Below, one piece after another: positions 44,161-56,230 of a stretch of DNA of 64,000 nt. Made by a program: the position numbers and the translations under genes. The stretch covers positions 105,974,276-106,038,275 of the forward strand of contig NC_092048.1 of NCBI RefSeq assembly GCF_003086295.3, written 5' to 3'. Numbering within the stretch: position 1 is the first letter of the stretch; every line of letters begins with the position of its first letter. Below the pieces are notes generated by a model. It saw nothing but the letters and a program-made list of their open reading frames with translations. It had not been told where the DNA came from and did not search any database. Source of the DNA: Arachis hypogaea. Lineage: Eukaryota; Streptophyta; Magnoliopsida; Fabales; Fabaceae.

Positions 44161-47100
44161 GAAATTCGTTAGACTAGTTTGTCGCAATTTATTTTTTAAA
44201 AATAATTTTTTTTTTGTCTGAACATTCAACTTCACTTATATAAAACAAAACCAAAATAATCAATAGTCAAGACTAATCAAAATTGTGATTTTATTTTGTT
44301 TAAATAAAATATTTATGATTATAAATTGTAAGTATAATTATGAACTTATGATATATGACTAACTATATAAATAAATTATGTTTTATAAATTATAAATTAT
44401 AAATTTTAGAAAGCATCTAATGTCAATTTAGATTTTTTAAATTTATAATTTTGTGTTATAATTCACCAAATAGGCTTTTAAAATAGGCTCATGGACTTGT
44501 CGAGATTTTAATTAAGCTGGACTCAACCTTAAAAAAGAGTATATGAGAGGTAACAGACCTAGGTTTGGACCTTCTATTTACAACGTGAGTCAAACTCGTC
44601 TAAGATAAAATTCAGCTTGACTCGACCCATTTTCTCCTTTATATACTTTCTTCGTATTTTCTATTCCATGATAAATACCATGATAATTATGTCTCAATCT
44701 TTACTCTTAATAAATTAATTTTTTTAACCGTACAGTGATTGTCATTTTTCAATAGTAACATCTTTTTTCCAATTTACATTGCTCTATCATTTTTCAATAG
44801 TAACATTTTTTTTTCGAATTTACATTACTCTATCAGTTTATACTTTGAAATTAAATTTACTATAATTCTATTTTTACAAATTTAGCCTAATTCTTCTTTT
44901 TTTTTTTATTGAAATAGATTAGACAATTTCTAATTTTAAACATTACATCACACACTTACACTCACATTTACAATTCTTCTTATTATACCTTTTTTTTTTT
45001 TATTTCAAGACCTAATTTCCACATTTACAATTATATATTTCTTCTTATTCATATACAACATAAACGCTGCCTCACACGGTTCAAATACCCATTTAAAGTC
45101 TCCAAACCCACGCTTTCAAACAACAGCGCTGTTTTTCAATAAAAAATCTAACCCAAATGCTTAATCATCATTACCTACAACAAATATCACACTAATTATT
45201 ACCGCATCAAAACTTCAACAATTTTACTGTCACGCCTGTCACAATTCAGTTTGGGTCTGCATGTGTCAGTAACACGTATTAATTTTTCTTATCATCCACT
45301 TCATTTTAACATCGGGTAAAATAATACTGAGTCAGCATCGTAACATTGGCCTAATTATCATTAGGTTAATTAATTGTTTAAAAATAATTTATTTTTATAT
45401 TTTTTAAATTAAATATTAATTTTTAATTATTTTTAATAAGTAAACATCACTTTTTAAATACTATAACGTTCATCTTATTATTATATTATTAAAAATTATG
45501 TTACGTATATACTAAAATTAATCATCAAATAAAATTAGTCACTAATATAAAATATATATTAAAATATAAATATATATTAAAAATAAATTAAATTATATAT
45601 ATATATATATATATATTTATATACAAATACATTAATAATTGATTTTAGTAACTGATTTTGATATAAAAATAACATTTTTATATTATTAAATGTTTGGTTA
45701 ATTAGCGTTTTACTTGTACATATAAGAAACAGAAATAATTAACGGAATACTAAATTAAGCGCAGACATATTGAAGATTGTTTAAGCTCTTAACAAAAGCA
45801 TTAGCATGGTTCTCCAATGAGAACACATGCGTTATCTGTGTAATTATTCTTTAATTATATCGCATATTCCCATTTTGATTGATCTGATATAGGAAGGGGA
45901 GTTGATATGTTTGCTGCATGTTCCTTTTGCTACAGCACCAACCGCGATAAGGTCAAGCTCCGAGTTTGGTTAATTAGGTAATTGCACCGGAAACACTCTT
46001 TAACCCATATCCACTTCGATCTGCCCCAAATCCCAATAGTCGTCCTGTCCATCTAGTGCACCGCCAATCATTTCACTAGTCGTAGACATAAAGCTAACAC
46101 CAAATTAAATAACATAAACAATAAGGGAAAGCAAGTGGAGATAGCGGAGTTAGTTTAATGAAAGTAAGTTAAGTTTTCAACAAGGTTTACCTAAAAGAGT
46201 AATGTCAGAAAAAAATAATATAAAATTATTTTATTTAATTTAATATTTATATATTTATTTGATACGTTGTGTAATACCTATTATTTTACTATGTCTATGA
46301 TGACTATAAAGAGGTGCTAAATCTGATTTTTCTAAAGAAATTTTGAACTAATAGTTAAAGTAAACATTTTAAACGTAAATTTGGAGAAAATAATTTTTTA
46401 TGTTAAAAAAATAAAGAAAAGATAGATATTAGCATATCCTCTATAAATGCTAAAATATATATGAGTTAAATTTTCTGAGTTTGAGAAGACCGATCATTAT
46501 AGCAAACAAAAATTAAATTATATTTAAAAATTAAAATAAATTTTTGTTTATATTTATAAACACTAAAAATTTATAAACACTGAAATTTTAAACCCATACA
46601 ATTAATCTTACAATATTTAAATTAAATATCTGTAATTTATAAGATATGTTAGTGTTCATGAATACTAATAGAAATAATAGAATTTTGTCGTCCAAAAAAA
46701 AAAAAAAGAAAACCATTAAAGAGAGAAAAGAGTTTCAACTAGAGAAGAAGCATTATCAGAAGTGTTTTTCTCTTTTTTTTATTTTTTATTTTTTTTCTCT
46801 CCCTTATAAATTGGGTTTTTTTTTTAAGTCATGTATTGTAAAATATAAATTTGATAATCTACTATCCACATTTAAAAAAAAAAAAAAAGAGCAAGAGAAT
46901 CCAATTAAACAAATTTGATCATTTTTAGCACTAACTAAACAAGTTTCCTTTCATAATTTTTTTACCAAGTGTCATACATTTATTAGTGGATCAACAATTA
47001 GCCACCACTAGACACCATTTCTTGTGTCACTAGAGAACTGGCCTATTTATAATTATATATTTATTATATTTAATATAAAAAAATTTAAGGACTAGTAAAA

Positions 47101-47640
47101 TTGGCCGGCTCTTTTAATCAGCATGCAGCACAATATTTTTAGTTTAACACTCTAATATTATATTTTTTTAATTAATATTTTTAAATATTATTAATTAAAT
47201 CCAAAACAAAAATAATAAATTTTATTAGTTATATAACATTGTTCGTTTAATATTATGCATTTATTTCAACAGTAATTAATAAATATAAACAAAAACTAAA
47301 AAAAACAAGTTGCCTCAAATATTTTCGTGCCTATAATAATAGGAGTTGGAATCTTTTAAGATGTCTCTTAAAAAAATTGTACCATTTATTATTCTAAATA
47401 AAAAAAAGTTTGGATTTTTTATATCTTTTTGTTCATAAGAAAATAATAATATACATATTAAGGAAGCACATGCTATATAAAGACTTGCGTACAATTTGTT
47501 TTTTCTCTATTCCCCTTTGTTTGATATAAAAATTGTAATCATATCTTCAAAGCCAAGCTTAGCCTCAATTTCAGCACCTAATATTGATGAAGTATATATA
47601 AACAATCACATGTGGAACATTGCCACAAAAAGATGGATAG
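44161..47640. other. AT-rich intergenic region upstream of the dirigent gene
   Basis: No gene supported. Contains a near-tandem duplication (about 44747-44834, CATTTTTCAATAGTAACAT twice), a (TA)n run near 45594-45615, homopolymers, and one GC-richer relic at 46000-46089. The ORF at 46646-46918 is A-rich low complexity. Confidence 0.6.
46000..46089 (-). pseudogene. Possible C-terminal exon relic
   Basis: A 29-residue minus-strand frame, acidic, ending YWDLGQIEVDMG and a TAA, in a GC-richer patch with coding-like codon use inside AT-rich DNA. It may be the end of a decayed gene on the minus strand; I cannot name it. Confidence 0.2.
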
Positions 47641-47700
47641 TTGTAATTTAATTAATATATAACCATCAATTTGCTTTACGCATCCCCTTCACATAACACC

Positions 47701-47707
47701 TATAAAT
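47701..47707 (+). promoter_or_regulatory. TATA box of the dirigent gene
   Basis: TATAAAT 79 bases before the start codon, leaving a short leader of roughly 45 bases if transcription starts about 30 bases downstream. Confidence 0.6.
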
Positions 47708-47779
47708 TTCAACTCCATATGAAACAACATATTCATCGAACAATTGAGCCTAAGCAACTAAACAAGTAAGACGAGTAAC

Positions 47780-48352
47780 ATGGAATCCACCATGAGGAGA
47801 CTCATTTCAGCACTCTTCCTCTTGCTCCTAATCACGGTGGGATCCTCTGCCTCTCCAACACATTGGCAAAAGAGGGTTCGAGAGCCTTGCAAGAAGTTGG
47901 TCCTTTATTTTCATGACATCATTTACAACGGCCATAATGCTAAGAATGCCACATCAGCCATTGTGGGTGCGCCCTCGTGGGGCAACAAGACTATACTAGC
48001 CGGCCAGAACCACTTTGGTGATGTGGTCGTATTTGACGACCCCATCACACTTGACAACAACTTGCACTCGCCTCCTGTGGGACGAGCGCAAGGGTTTTAC
48101 ATTTACGACAAGAAAGAGATTTTCACCTCTTGGTTTGCTTTCTCCTTTGTGTTCAACTCAACACAACATAAGGGTAGCATAAACTTTGCTGGTGCTGACC
48201 CTTTGATGAACAAGACCAGGGACATTTCCGTCATTGGTGGCACTGGTGACTTCTTCATGACTAGGGGAGTGGCCACTCTCTCAACCGATGCATTTGAGGG
48301 TGAGGTTTACTTCAGGCTAAGGGTTGATATGAACTTGTATGAATGTTGGTAA
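47780..48352 (+). CDS. Dirigent protein (DRR206-like), secreted
   Basis: Intact, intronless, 190 residues, the usual length and structure for the family. Residues 1-24 are a signal peptide with a Leu-rich core, so the mature protein goes to the cell wall or apoplast. The dirigent domain spans ~36-190, with [10 protein letters not shown] (43-51), [33 protein letters not shown] (101-110), [19 protein letters not shown] (147-158) and the final LYECW. Cys37 and Cys189 should form the family disulphide. N-glycosylation sequons lie at Asn56, 69, 126 and 144. Dirigent proteins steer coupling of coniferyl-alcohol radicals; the FHD Asp46, Tyr107/Tyr109, Asp140 and Arg147 region fits the DIR-a, pinoresinol-type group, but the stereochemistry is not readable. 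It is the only host gene I can support, set between transposons, and is likely stress- or tissue-regulated as its relatives are. Confidence 0.95.
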   Translation: MESTMRRLISALFLLLLITVGSSASPTHWQKRVREPCKKLVLYFHDIIYNGHNAKNATSAIVGAPSWGNKTILAGQNHFGDVVVFDDPITLDNNLHSPPVGRAQGFYIYDKKEIFTSWFAFSFVFNSTQHKGSINFAGADPLMNKTRDISVIGGTGDFFMTRGVATLSTDAFEGEVYFRLRVDMNLYECW

Positions 48353-48642
48353 CTAAATGTTGGATACAACAGTATCTCTTCGCATTTTGTATTTTATTAT
48401 TGTTAGTTGTTGTTGGAGTCGTTGTTGTATTACTTTCTCTTTGGTTATTCCTGGATTATTTACTTGGTGATAAGAGTTTTCATTTTTGGGATCAAGCATT
48501 GTAACTTTGCGGCACAATAGCACACCAACGTGTTGGTGTCGTCACTTCTTGTTGACTTCATTTGGAACTAAAATAACTGTTTAATTACGATCTAATTATT
48601 TTTTTGTGTTGTCAACTTTTTTAAAGTCACTTTTAATTTTAT

Positions 48643-50031
48643 AGAGTAAATTACTATTTGTACCCACAAAAATTAAAAACGCTGATATATCTATCCATAG
48701 AAAAAAGAAATTACCATTTGTACTCATAAAAAATTATCTAAAATTCATAAATTACCCTTATCTTCACCACCACACCACCTCCTTCACCCAATTACCTTTC
48801 TAATCCTAACCATCTTCACCCAGCCACCACCCCTCTTTCTCTTTCTAATCTCAAATTCCACCACCACCCTCTTCACCCAGCCACCACCCCTCTTTCCCTT
48901 TCTAACACACTCTCACCATTACTTTCCACTCAGTCTCCACCGCTGCTTCAATGGCTCCTTGCCACACCCTCCTCTCTTTCATTGCCGCTCCTTCATCACC
49001 ATAACCTTTATCACCTCAATTAAAGCACAGTGCATTGAAAAATAGTGACCTCATAAATTAACTCGGAGAAAAACACCTTTGGAGGAATCACAATCAATCC
49101 AGAGAGGGATTTAAAATGGATGACGATGGGTGAGAGTCAAAATTGAACCTTAGTTTCAGCTGAGTGTGAAGCTGTTTAAGGAAAACTGTGAAAAGGATGT
49201 CATGGAGAAAGCCGACAAAAATAAGGTGAAAAAGGACACAGATCTAAGGTGTGAAGAGATTAAAGAGAAAGGATCAAATCTGAATAATCAAGCACAGAAG
49301 TCTCATGTATTTGGATTCACTTTTTCTGGGAGAAAAAAAATGGCGAAAGAGACAGAAAGAGAGGGAGAGAGCTTGTCGCGGTTTTGGTTCGCAAAGGAGA
49401 CCACGGTGGTGGCGGCTAGCGCGGTGACCCGTCGGGGGCACTGGTTCGGTGATGAAGAGAAGGTAGCCACGGTAGGTGAGGGTGGTGGTGGTGAAGAGAG
49501 GAGGGGGCTGCTGGGGGCGGCGAAGCAGGGGATGGTGCGAAGTTCCTCTGGTCGGCAAGGGCGAGACAAGGAAGGAGAGAAGGAGGGGTGATCGCTGACG
49601 CTGATGTTGGAGGCTGCAAGAACGGAAACAGAGGCTGCGACATTTGTCACGGAGGAGGAGAGGTGGCTCGCGGTTGAAAAAATTGCTGCTAGGATTGTTT
49701 GAAAATCAATTGATTATTGGTGAGAGAGAGGATAGGGTTAGTGGTGGTGGTGGTGGCTGAGAAGGGTGAACGATGATGAGGAGGGTGAGACGGTGGTTTG
49801 TGGTTGATGCTGGGATTGGGTGGCTGAGAACATTGAGAGAGAGAGAAGAGGGAGAAAGGAGATGATAGTGTGGAGAGAAGGGTAATTTAGGAATTTTAGA
49901 TAATTTTTTAGGGTTTGGATAATTTTGCCTGTAAAAATAATTTTTTATGAGTACAAATGGTAATTTCTTTTTTTTATGAGTAGATATGTCAGCGTTTTCA
50001 ACTTTCGTGGGTACAAATGGTAGTTTACTCT
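48643..50031. mobile_element. MULE-like inverted-repeat element (about 1.39 kb)
   Basis: The first ~120 bases (AGAGTAAATTACTATTTGTA...) return reversed at 49883-50031. Long inverted repeats suggest a Mutator-like non-autonomous element; I could not identify a clean 9-bp duplication. The interior is C-rich on the left (tandem CTTCACCCAGCCACCACCCC near 48815 and 48873) and G-rich on the right, itself roughly inverted. An ORF at 49166-49591 and the overlapping minus-strand ORFs have no recognisable domain and are not called as genes. Confidence 0.7.
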
Positions 50032-50039
50032 TTTCATTA

Positions 50040-50540
50040 TCATATTTCTTTCGTCTTCCCCCTTCTCTGATATCCCAATATCTATTTTTAATTCTCGATG
50101 ATCAGGCTAAATCTTAAACACTAAATTTTAAGTTTTAAATTTTAAATTATAAATTATAAATCTTAATTCTAACTCTAAATCTTTTAAAAATAATACTTAA
50201 GAAAATAATTTCACAACAAAAATATTGACTAAAATTATCTATTTAAATGTTAATTTTTTATATTTATTCTTTGCATTAATTATCTCATATGTGATTTATT
50301 GTTTCGTATAACAATTTAGGTAAAATATATTTTTTAATTTTAATATTTTTTAAAAAATTTTAAAAATATTCTAATATTTAATTTTTATCAATTTTATCTT
50401 TAGTATCTTTTATAATTTTAATTTTATATTTATTATTCATATTTGTTAAAAATTTAAACTAATATTTTCTTTGCCAAGTATACTCATCTCTTTGACTCTC
50501 TCCTCTTTTGATAAAAATAGCATTGGTATAAAATATACAT
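50040..50540. other. AT-rich intergenic region
   Basis: Low-complexity A/T runs; nothing recognised. Confidence 0.5.
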
Positions 50541-50549
50541 AGATTAATT

Positions 50550-51248
50550 GGGTAGCGTTTGTTTTTGAAGACAGGACACACAACGAATGTTTAAAAAGTG
50601 TTTGAAAGAAAAGACATAAACACTGAACACATTGTCTCCAAAATAATTTTTTATATTTTTGTGCCCACCTTGTATAAAGGACAATGATGGACACGGAATC
50701 CGAGAAAATAGACACGGACTTTTTTATGACATTTTTTTTCTTTTTGTCTAAAGATATTTTTTATTATTCTACTATTATCCCTTCTTATTTTTCCTAATTT
50801 GAGCTTCTTTTTATTTTACCTTCTTATCTATGTGTTCTTCTTTTTTTCTCTTTTTTGTCAGGTACTCTCTTTTTTTTGTAGAATTTTTTACTTAGCTGAA
50901 TAATTCTTTCTTTCTTTTTTATGTTATCGTTATTACTTCAATACCATTTTTACCTTGTTGGATCATAGACTAATTCTTCTTATAATCTCCTATACTTTTA
51001 CGTACTCTCATTCTATATTAAATTAGTTTGTACTTGATGCGAAAAATTTGGAATTACATGGTTATTTTAGTCCTTTTATATAATATTTTAGTTTTATCCA
51101 TGTGTATCCAAATATAATACTGGACATTACATTAGTATCTTGTACACTATATCTAAACATAATACACAAAAAATAATTTTTAGTGTTTCTATTCTATTAT
51201 TTCTGTTTAAGTGTCCTGTTATGTCTCCAAAAATAAATACAAATGTCC
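50550..51248. mobile_element. Probable decayed inverted-repeat element (about 0.7 kb)
   Basis: The left end GGGTAGCGTTTGTTTTTGAA and GACAGGACAC correspond to the right end GTGTCCTGTTATGTCTCC...AAATACAAATGTCC read backwards. Ends are diverged and no clear target duplication is seen (AGATT on both sides at most). Confidence 0.45.
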
Positions 51249-51376
51249 TGAGATTGATATAACATATGTCCAAAACCACCAAAATAGATATTGAAAATTA
51301 TGTTCAACTTATTACCAAATCATGACCAAAATGTCAATATAGGCACCCATAAAAATTCTATAAATAAATCCGCTGT

Positions 51377-51520
51377 GAAACTCCATCATAAAACACAATT
51401 CATAAAAAACATTAAAAGCATAACCAAAAGCTACGCTACATAAGGTTGTGTGTGTGTAAAACTCCATCATAAAACACAAACAAAAAAACATTAAAAGCAT
51501 AACCAAAAGCTGCATAAGGT
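51377..51520 (+). repeat. Two-copy tandem repeat
   Basis: AAACTCCATCATAAAACACA and ATTAAAAGCATAACCAAAAG occur twice in the same order, about 80 bases apart. Confidence 0.8.
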
Positions 51521-51540
51521 CGTGCAAATAATATATATGT

Positions 51541-52545
51541 GTGTATTATTGTGATATATGATATATTGAGAGTGTTACTATTTTAATTTTATAATCGCAA
51601 TTTTTTTATTTATTAATTTCACAACACATTATTAACATAAAAATTTTTAAGATAAAAAATTTTAGTTATATCAAATCTCTTTTTATTAAAATTATTACCA
51701 TTTTATATTTATAAAAAAATATTTGTCATAAAGTGTGGATGCTGAAATTCATTTTAATTCAATGAGTCTCAATGATGTCATTAAGACAAATAATAATACA
51801 TCAATAAAAAAATTATGAAAGAGTCTAGAAAAAAGCTATTATCACAAAAAATTCGTGATTCTTCTAAATGCCAAATATGAATGGTCACACTTGTGGTTAC
51901 ATGATTAAATACATCGTTGAATATAATTTTACAATGTCCAAAATAACTTCACAATTAAAATTGTGTGGGAAAATATTATTGATAAAGATATGTTGGAGAA
52001 AATAATTTCGACCTTTAATTTCATGCTTCGAATATGCTCCTGTAGTAGCAATATCGAGAGAAGAAATTTAAAAAATATTTTGATGTAATTGTATGCCTAC
52101 TTGTGGTAGAACAGAATAATGAATTGCTCGTAAAAAAATCATAAAGCTTGGCCATTTAGCTCTGCTTCATTCTAGAAGTATATGTGATCGTTTGTAATCC
52201 CAAAAATGATAAAGGTTTTGATTTTGGTAATAAATATGAGAAGAAGAAAAGTTTCTTCAATAAAAAGATATCCTATAAAAGGTGGGATAATAAAGAAAAG
52301 AAAAATGGACACAATAAAAAATAGAAAGCAGATGTCATCGTTATGGTGGTTAGAGGACATTGAGCATGCACTTGTCGTATGCCAAAGCACCTAGTTGAGT
52401 TTTACCAAGTATTTTTACAAAAAATGAGAAAAAGATTGAAACTAACTTTATCACAAGAGATATTGAAGGTTATAGAAGGCTTAGAGAAGGGGGGTTGAAT
52501 CTATGGCCTTCTTTTGCTTTAATGAATTAAGCCTTTAATTACAAA
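51541..52545. other. Intergenic region
   Basis: No gene or element recognised. A motif GAAGGCTTAGAGAAGGGGGG at 52473-52492 resembles a polypurine tract, but no adjoining LTR is clear. Confidence 0.4.
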
Positions 52546-52547
52546 CT

Positions 52548-52845
52548 TTCTATAACACCCTACCACACCGAACTTTACACCTAGGATGTAAAATAGAGGT
52601 GGCGAGGCGCTACGACCTCTAAAATATATATATAATATGGAAAAAGGGTACAGTATACAAGGAGCCTTGAAGAGTAGATAAAACAAAAATCACAAAATAA
52701 AATCGCAATGCTCAAGAAACGCGATTACTTGCGTGAAGAGAAAACTAAAGATCACTAACATACATATATAAAGACAGAAGTAGAGGATCAGGAGTACAAA
52801 ATATCAAGCTCCTAACTCAGCCTGGGAAGTCAAGACTGGCCAGAG

Positions 52846-52882
<37 letters not shown>

Positions 52883-52996
52883 CCAAAACCCAAATTTACA
52901 TAAACAAAATCCTATCTCTCCATAAGCCTCTAAGAGGATCAAATGGAACAAGTAATGCCGAGAGAAAGCTAGGTTCATATATATACATAAATATAC
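52548..52996 (-). repeat. LTR-like fragment (chromovirus type)
   Basis: The left end reads, on the minus strand, GGTAGGGTGTTATAG, close to the LTR terminus AGGGTGTTACA at 53265. It contains a (CA)n run at 52852-52880. I could not find its other terminus. Confidence 0.4.
52852..52880 (+). repeat. (CA)n microsatellite
   Basis: About 14 CA units. Confidence 0.9.
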
Positions 52997-53192
52997 TATA
53001 ACAGCCCAGACCACCCGCTAGCACGATATTGTCTGCTTTGGCACACAAAGCCTCACGGTTTTGCCTTTGACGATAGGGATGATAGCCGAAGCCCCCCACA
53101 CTCACTCGTCAAAACGCGTCATGCTAGGGAGAGGTATCCACACCCTTATAAGGTATGCTTCGTTCCCCTCTCCAATCGATGTGGGCCTTACA
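52997..53192 (-). mobile_element. TRIM-like LTR (196 bp)
   Basis: On the minus strand TGTAAGGCCCACATCGATTG ... GGTCTGGGCTGTTATA. It contains GGGAACGAAGCATACC, GGGTGTGGATACCTCTCC and GACAATATCGTGCTAGCG, which I recognise from widespread short terminal-repeat retrotransposons of plants. It is followed, upstream in its own direction, by a tiny 53-base interior and a primer site. ORFs across it (52896-53284) are not genes. Confidence 0.7.
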
Positions 53193-53245
53193 ATCCACCC
53201 CCTAAGGGAGCCCAGCGCCCTCGCTGGCACATCATCGATCCGGGT

Positions 53246-53261
53246 TCTGGCTCTGATACCA
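53246..53261 (-). other. Primer binding site (initiator tRNA-Met)
   Basis: TGGTATCAGAGCCAGA on the minus strand, complementary to the 3' end of initiator tRNA-Met, three bases from an LTR terminus TGTTACA at 53265. Confidence 0.8.
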
Positions 53262-53264
53262 TAA

Positions 53265-55641
53265 TGTAACACCCTAACTACCAAAGTTCACGCTTTCGGC
53301 TGCGCTTCTCTGATAGCTCGGACATTACGACGACACTTATACTATTTAATATTAAAATATGAGCCTGTTTAAAACTTTAAACTGTGAAACCGCTCCCAAA
53401 ATACTTTCATCCGATAACATACATCCATAGATACCATACAACTTACAAAACTCATAAAGAGTACATCCATATATATACATATATAATATTACAATCATTA
53501 TCCAATACAATTCATATCCCTCTTACAGAATATATCAAGATAATGGCGAGGGTTCAATAAACCATAACTAAAACAATACAGAGCATCTCAACAACAACTA
53601 AATAAACTCTTCGTAACTTCTGCGCCCATATCCTGAAAGGGGAAAAATGTAGGGGGGTGAGAACATCATCCTCGAAAGGGTTCTCAGTAGAGGGTTTTTG
53701 GGAATTACTGTAATAGGATACGTGAAGATAAACCGTACCAGTGATTAATAACTGACTTATGCCTCTTTTCAAAAACAACGGTTTACAATAAAAGTAAAGT
53801 CGGAAATCTTTTCTAAAAGAAGAACCGTTCAATTTTCAAAAACTCAAAAGCCTTTCAAAACGGTTTATCTATGCGGAACCAAAATAGCTTTTCATATTTT
53901 ATTCCAAACCAGAAACACAAAACCGAAATCAACCATCAGTTCATCTCATTCCAACCACGGACCTAGGCCCAAACAATCCAACAACAACCAATCACCACAG
54001 TTCAATAGAGTCCCAGTAGCAAACACAAATAGGAAGATGCAAGCACAAACAAACAGTTATTGCAAGTAGAACAGTTAGCAATTAATCACATAGGCAAACC
54101 AAGTATAATATGCACACCCAAACAATGTCACATAAATGCATATGATGCATGCTTGTCCCTAGTGGCTGATGATATCATCTGTCGGTTATATAGCCAACCC
54201 GACACGTCCTGGTAGCTAACCATGGACAGAAACACCCATCGCAGAGCAAGTAGGTTTGAGCTACAACCCCATTGCTACTACCCGCTCAACCCAGAGCCAG
54301 TGGAATAACCACTACTGCGGCTACTACCCAGGCGGGTGTTTAAAAGCTCAACCTGGAGCGAGTGGAATCACCACTACTACCGCTACTACCCAGGCGTCAC
54401 AGTCTCTAACCTGGAGCAAGTGGGACGAACCACAACCCTTGCTACTACCCAGGTATCTCAAGCATATATTCATTCAGTCCCAGCCATGGATCAACATCCA
54501 TCTCAGCCATCCGGCTTAAATTCATAATTCATAGTCAGCCATACGGCCCAGAACTCATTCAGCAATCAGCCATAAATCAATATCATACACAACCATTTCA
54601 GCTCACGGTTCAATCCAGAACCAGCCAATATTCATAATCATACACAGCCATTCCGGCCCATAACAAAATAGCACTTCCACCATCCAACATCATCAAATTC
54701 ATAAAACCGGCATTTAAGCCATAAATCACTTTTTCTCAAATTGCTTCACTTTGAAATCAAGTTTCAACTCTTTTCAGCCTTGGCTTTAGAAATCTCGTTT
54801 CTCAAATCATCTCAGGCTCATAAGCCAAATTTACTCAAAGTGAGTTCCCTTTTTAAAACAAAGTCACTCTCGGTATTCTCTTTCCAAAACTTCCAAAACC
54901 ATGGCAAGTTAAGGATTTATTTCAAAGTATTCAAAATCACCCATACAACAATGGGATTTCATAACAAAAGTTTCTCGGCAGAGTCCCAAGTCTTTAGGGA
55001 AGGTCAACCCTATATCAATTCCTTAAAATTCATTGAAACTCTTAAAATCATGGATTCTCGGTTCAAGTAATTAAAACTGAATTTATTATGAAACCAACCA
55101 TACAAAATCACAAGTTCCAATCCGGTCCAAAAATCAACTCATTTGAAAAGGAACCGGTTCATTTGAATCAAACCACTTTCAGGTTTCTTTTTGGAATCCA
55201 TTTTTCTAACTCTTCCAAAATGCCTCAAACTTAATTACTCAATCAAAAGTCTAGATTCCTTTGAAATCACTAAAAGCTCCTTTTTATATTGAAATCAATA
55301 TTAGAGCATCATTCTTTCCTTCAGTGATTCAAACGATAAAAATAGTTCATTTCTAAATAAGTCAAACTCAAGGCATAAAGTTCGCTAAATAAATTAAGCT
55401 TGAAAATATAAATATTATCTTAATAAATCAAATAATACAACTTCTCAAATCCAATCCTTTTTAAATAACTTTTTAAACAAGACTGGGATTTTGTAGAATT
55501 TTCGGCAGCACCTCCCCTAAAACTTGGACTTTTGCCACCCGGTTCGGGTCCCAACTAAACCGTTTCTCATTCCTTTTCAACAGCTCAAACCAGAAATCAA
55601 TTCAAAGCAAGCTAAATCCAACAGTCGCCTCAGTGGCATAT
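53265..55641 (-). repeat. Chromovirus-like long LTR, 3' part
   Basis: Starts next to the primer site, so it is the 5' LTR of a minus-strand element. 2.4 kb without a gene; element B inserts at 55642 and the LTR start lies beyond the window. The short ORFs at 54256-54527 cover the tandem array and are not genes. Tekay/Del-type elements have long LTRs and use tRNA-iMet, which is the basis of the family call. Confidence 0.5.
54246..54455 (+). repeat. Tandem array in the long LTR
   Basis: Three to four diverged units of 50-65 bases, each with GAGC(C/G/A)AGTGG, ACCAC and GCTACTACCCAGG. Confidence 0.8.
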
Positions 55642-55944
55642 TGATAAACCCATATTTCATGAGTTCTTTTGTGCTTAATTTGAGTGATTTATACAATCCT
55701 TCACCTACTTATTCATATTAATTGCATGGTTTTACTTTCCCTTCCTTATTATGTCATATTGTGAAAAACATGTTTCCTAAGCTTTAAAACTTAATTATTT
55801 TAATTACCTTTATTTCCATTCGATGCCGTGATTAGTGTGTTGAGTAGTTTCAGATTTTCTAAGGCAGAATGACTTAAAGGATGGAAAAGGAAACATAAAA
55901 AATAGGAAGGAGAAGGCAAAACGGAGCTTTAAGGAAACTGGTAT

Positions 55945-56135
55945 TCACGCGATCTCATGGATGACGCGATCGCGTGCCAAAAGCGAAGATGCAGCGACGC
56001 GGCCGCATGACTGACGCGACCGCGCGCCTTAAGTAGAACGCACATGACGCGGTCACATGACTGACGCGACCGCGTGGCAAGGAAAAGCTCCGAATGACGC
56101 GACCGCGTGACCCACGCGGACGCGTGACAGAGGCC
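55945..56135 (+). repeat. CpG-rich module in LTR B
   Basis: Units such as GACGCGATCGCGTG, GACGCGACCGCGTG and CACGCGGACGCGTG, about 90 bases upstream of the TATA box. Same place as in A but different core bases. Confidence 0.78.
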
Positions 56136-56223
56136 ACGCACCAGAAATTACAGAAAATGCTCATAGCGATTTCTGAAGCCCTTTTTGGCCCAGATCCAAG
56201 TACAGACAGCATAGACCAGAGGT

Positions 56224-56230
56224 TATAAAG
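56224..56230 (+). promoter_or_regulatory. LTR TATA box (B)
   Basis: TATAAAG, equivalent to 11716-11722 in A. Confidence 0.55.

Noticed and set aside
49166..49591. 141-codon ORF inside the MULE-like element
   Set aside because: No domain, competing ORFs on the other strand, GC-skewed inverted core explains the openness.
52997..53261. Cassandra element with a 5S rRNA promoter
   Set aside because: Shares the AACCGTGAGG and GACAATATCGTGCTA type words but I see no 5S-like box A/C segment, so I call it only TRIM-like.
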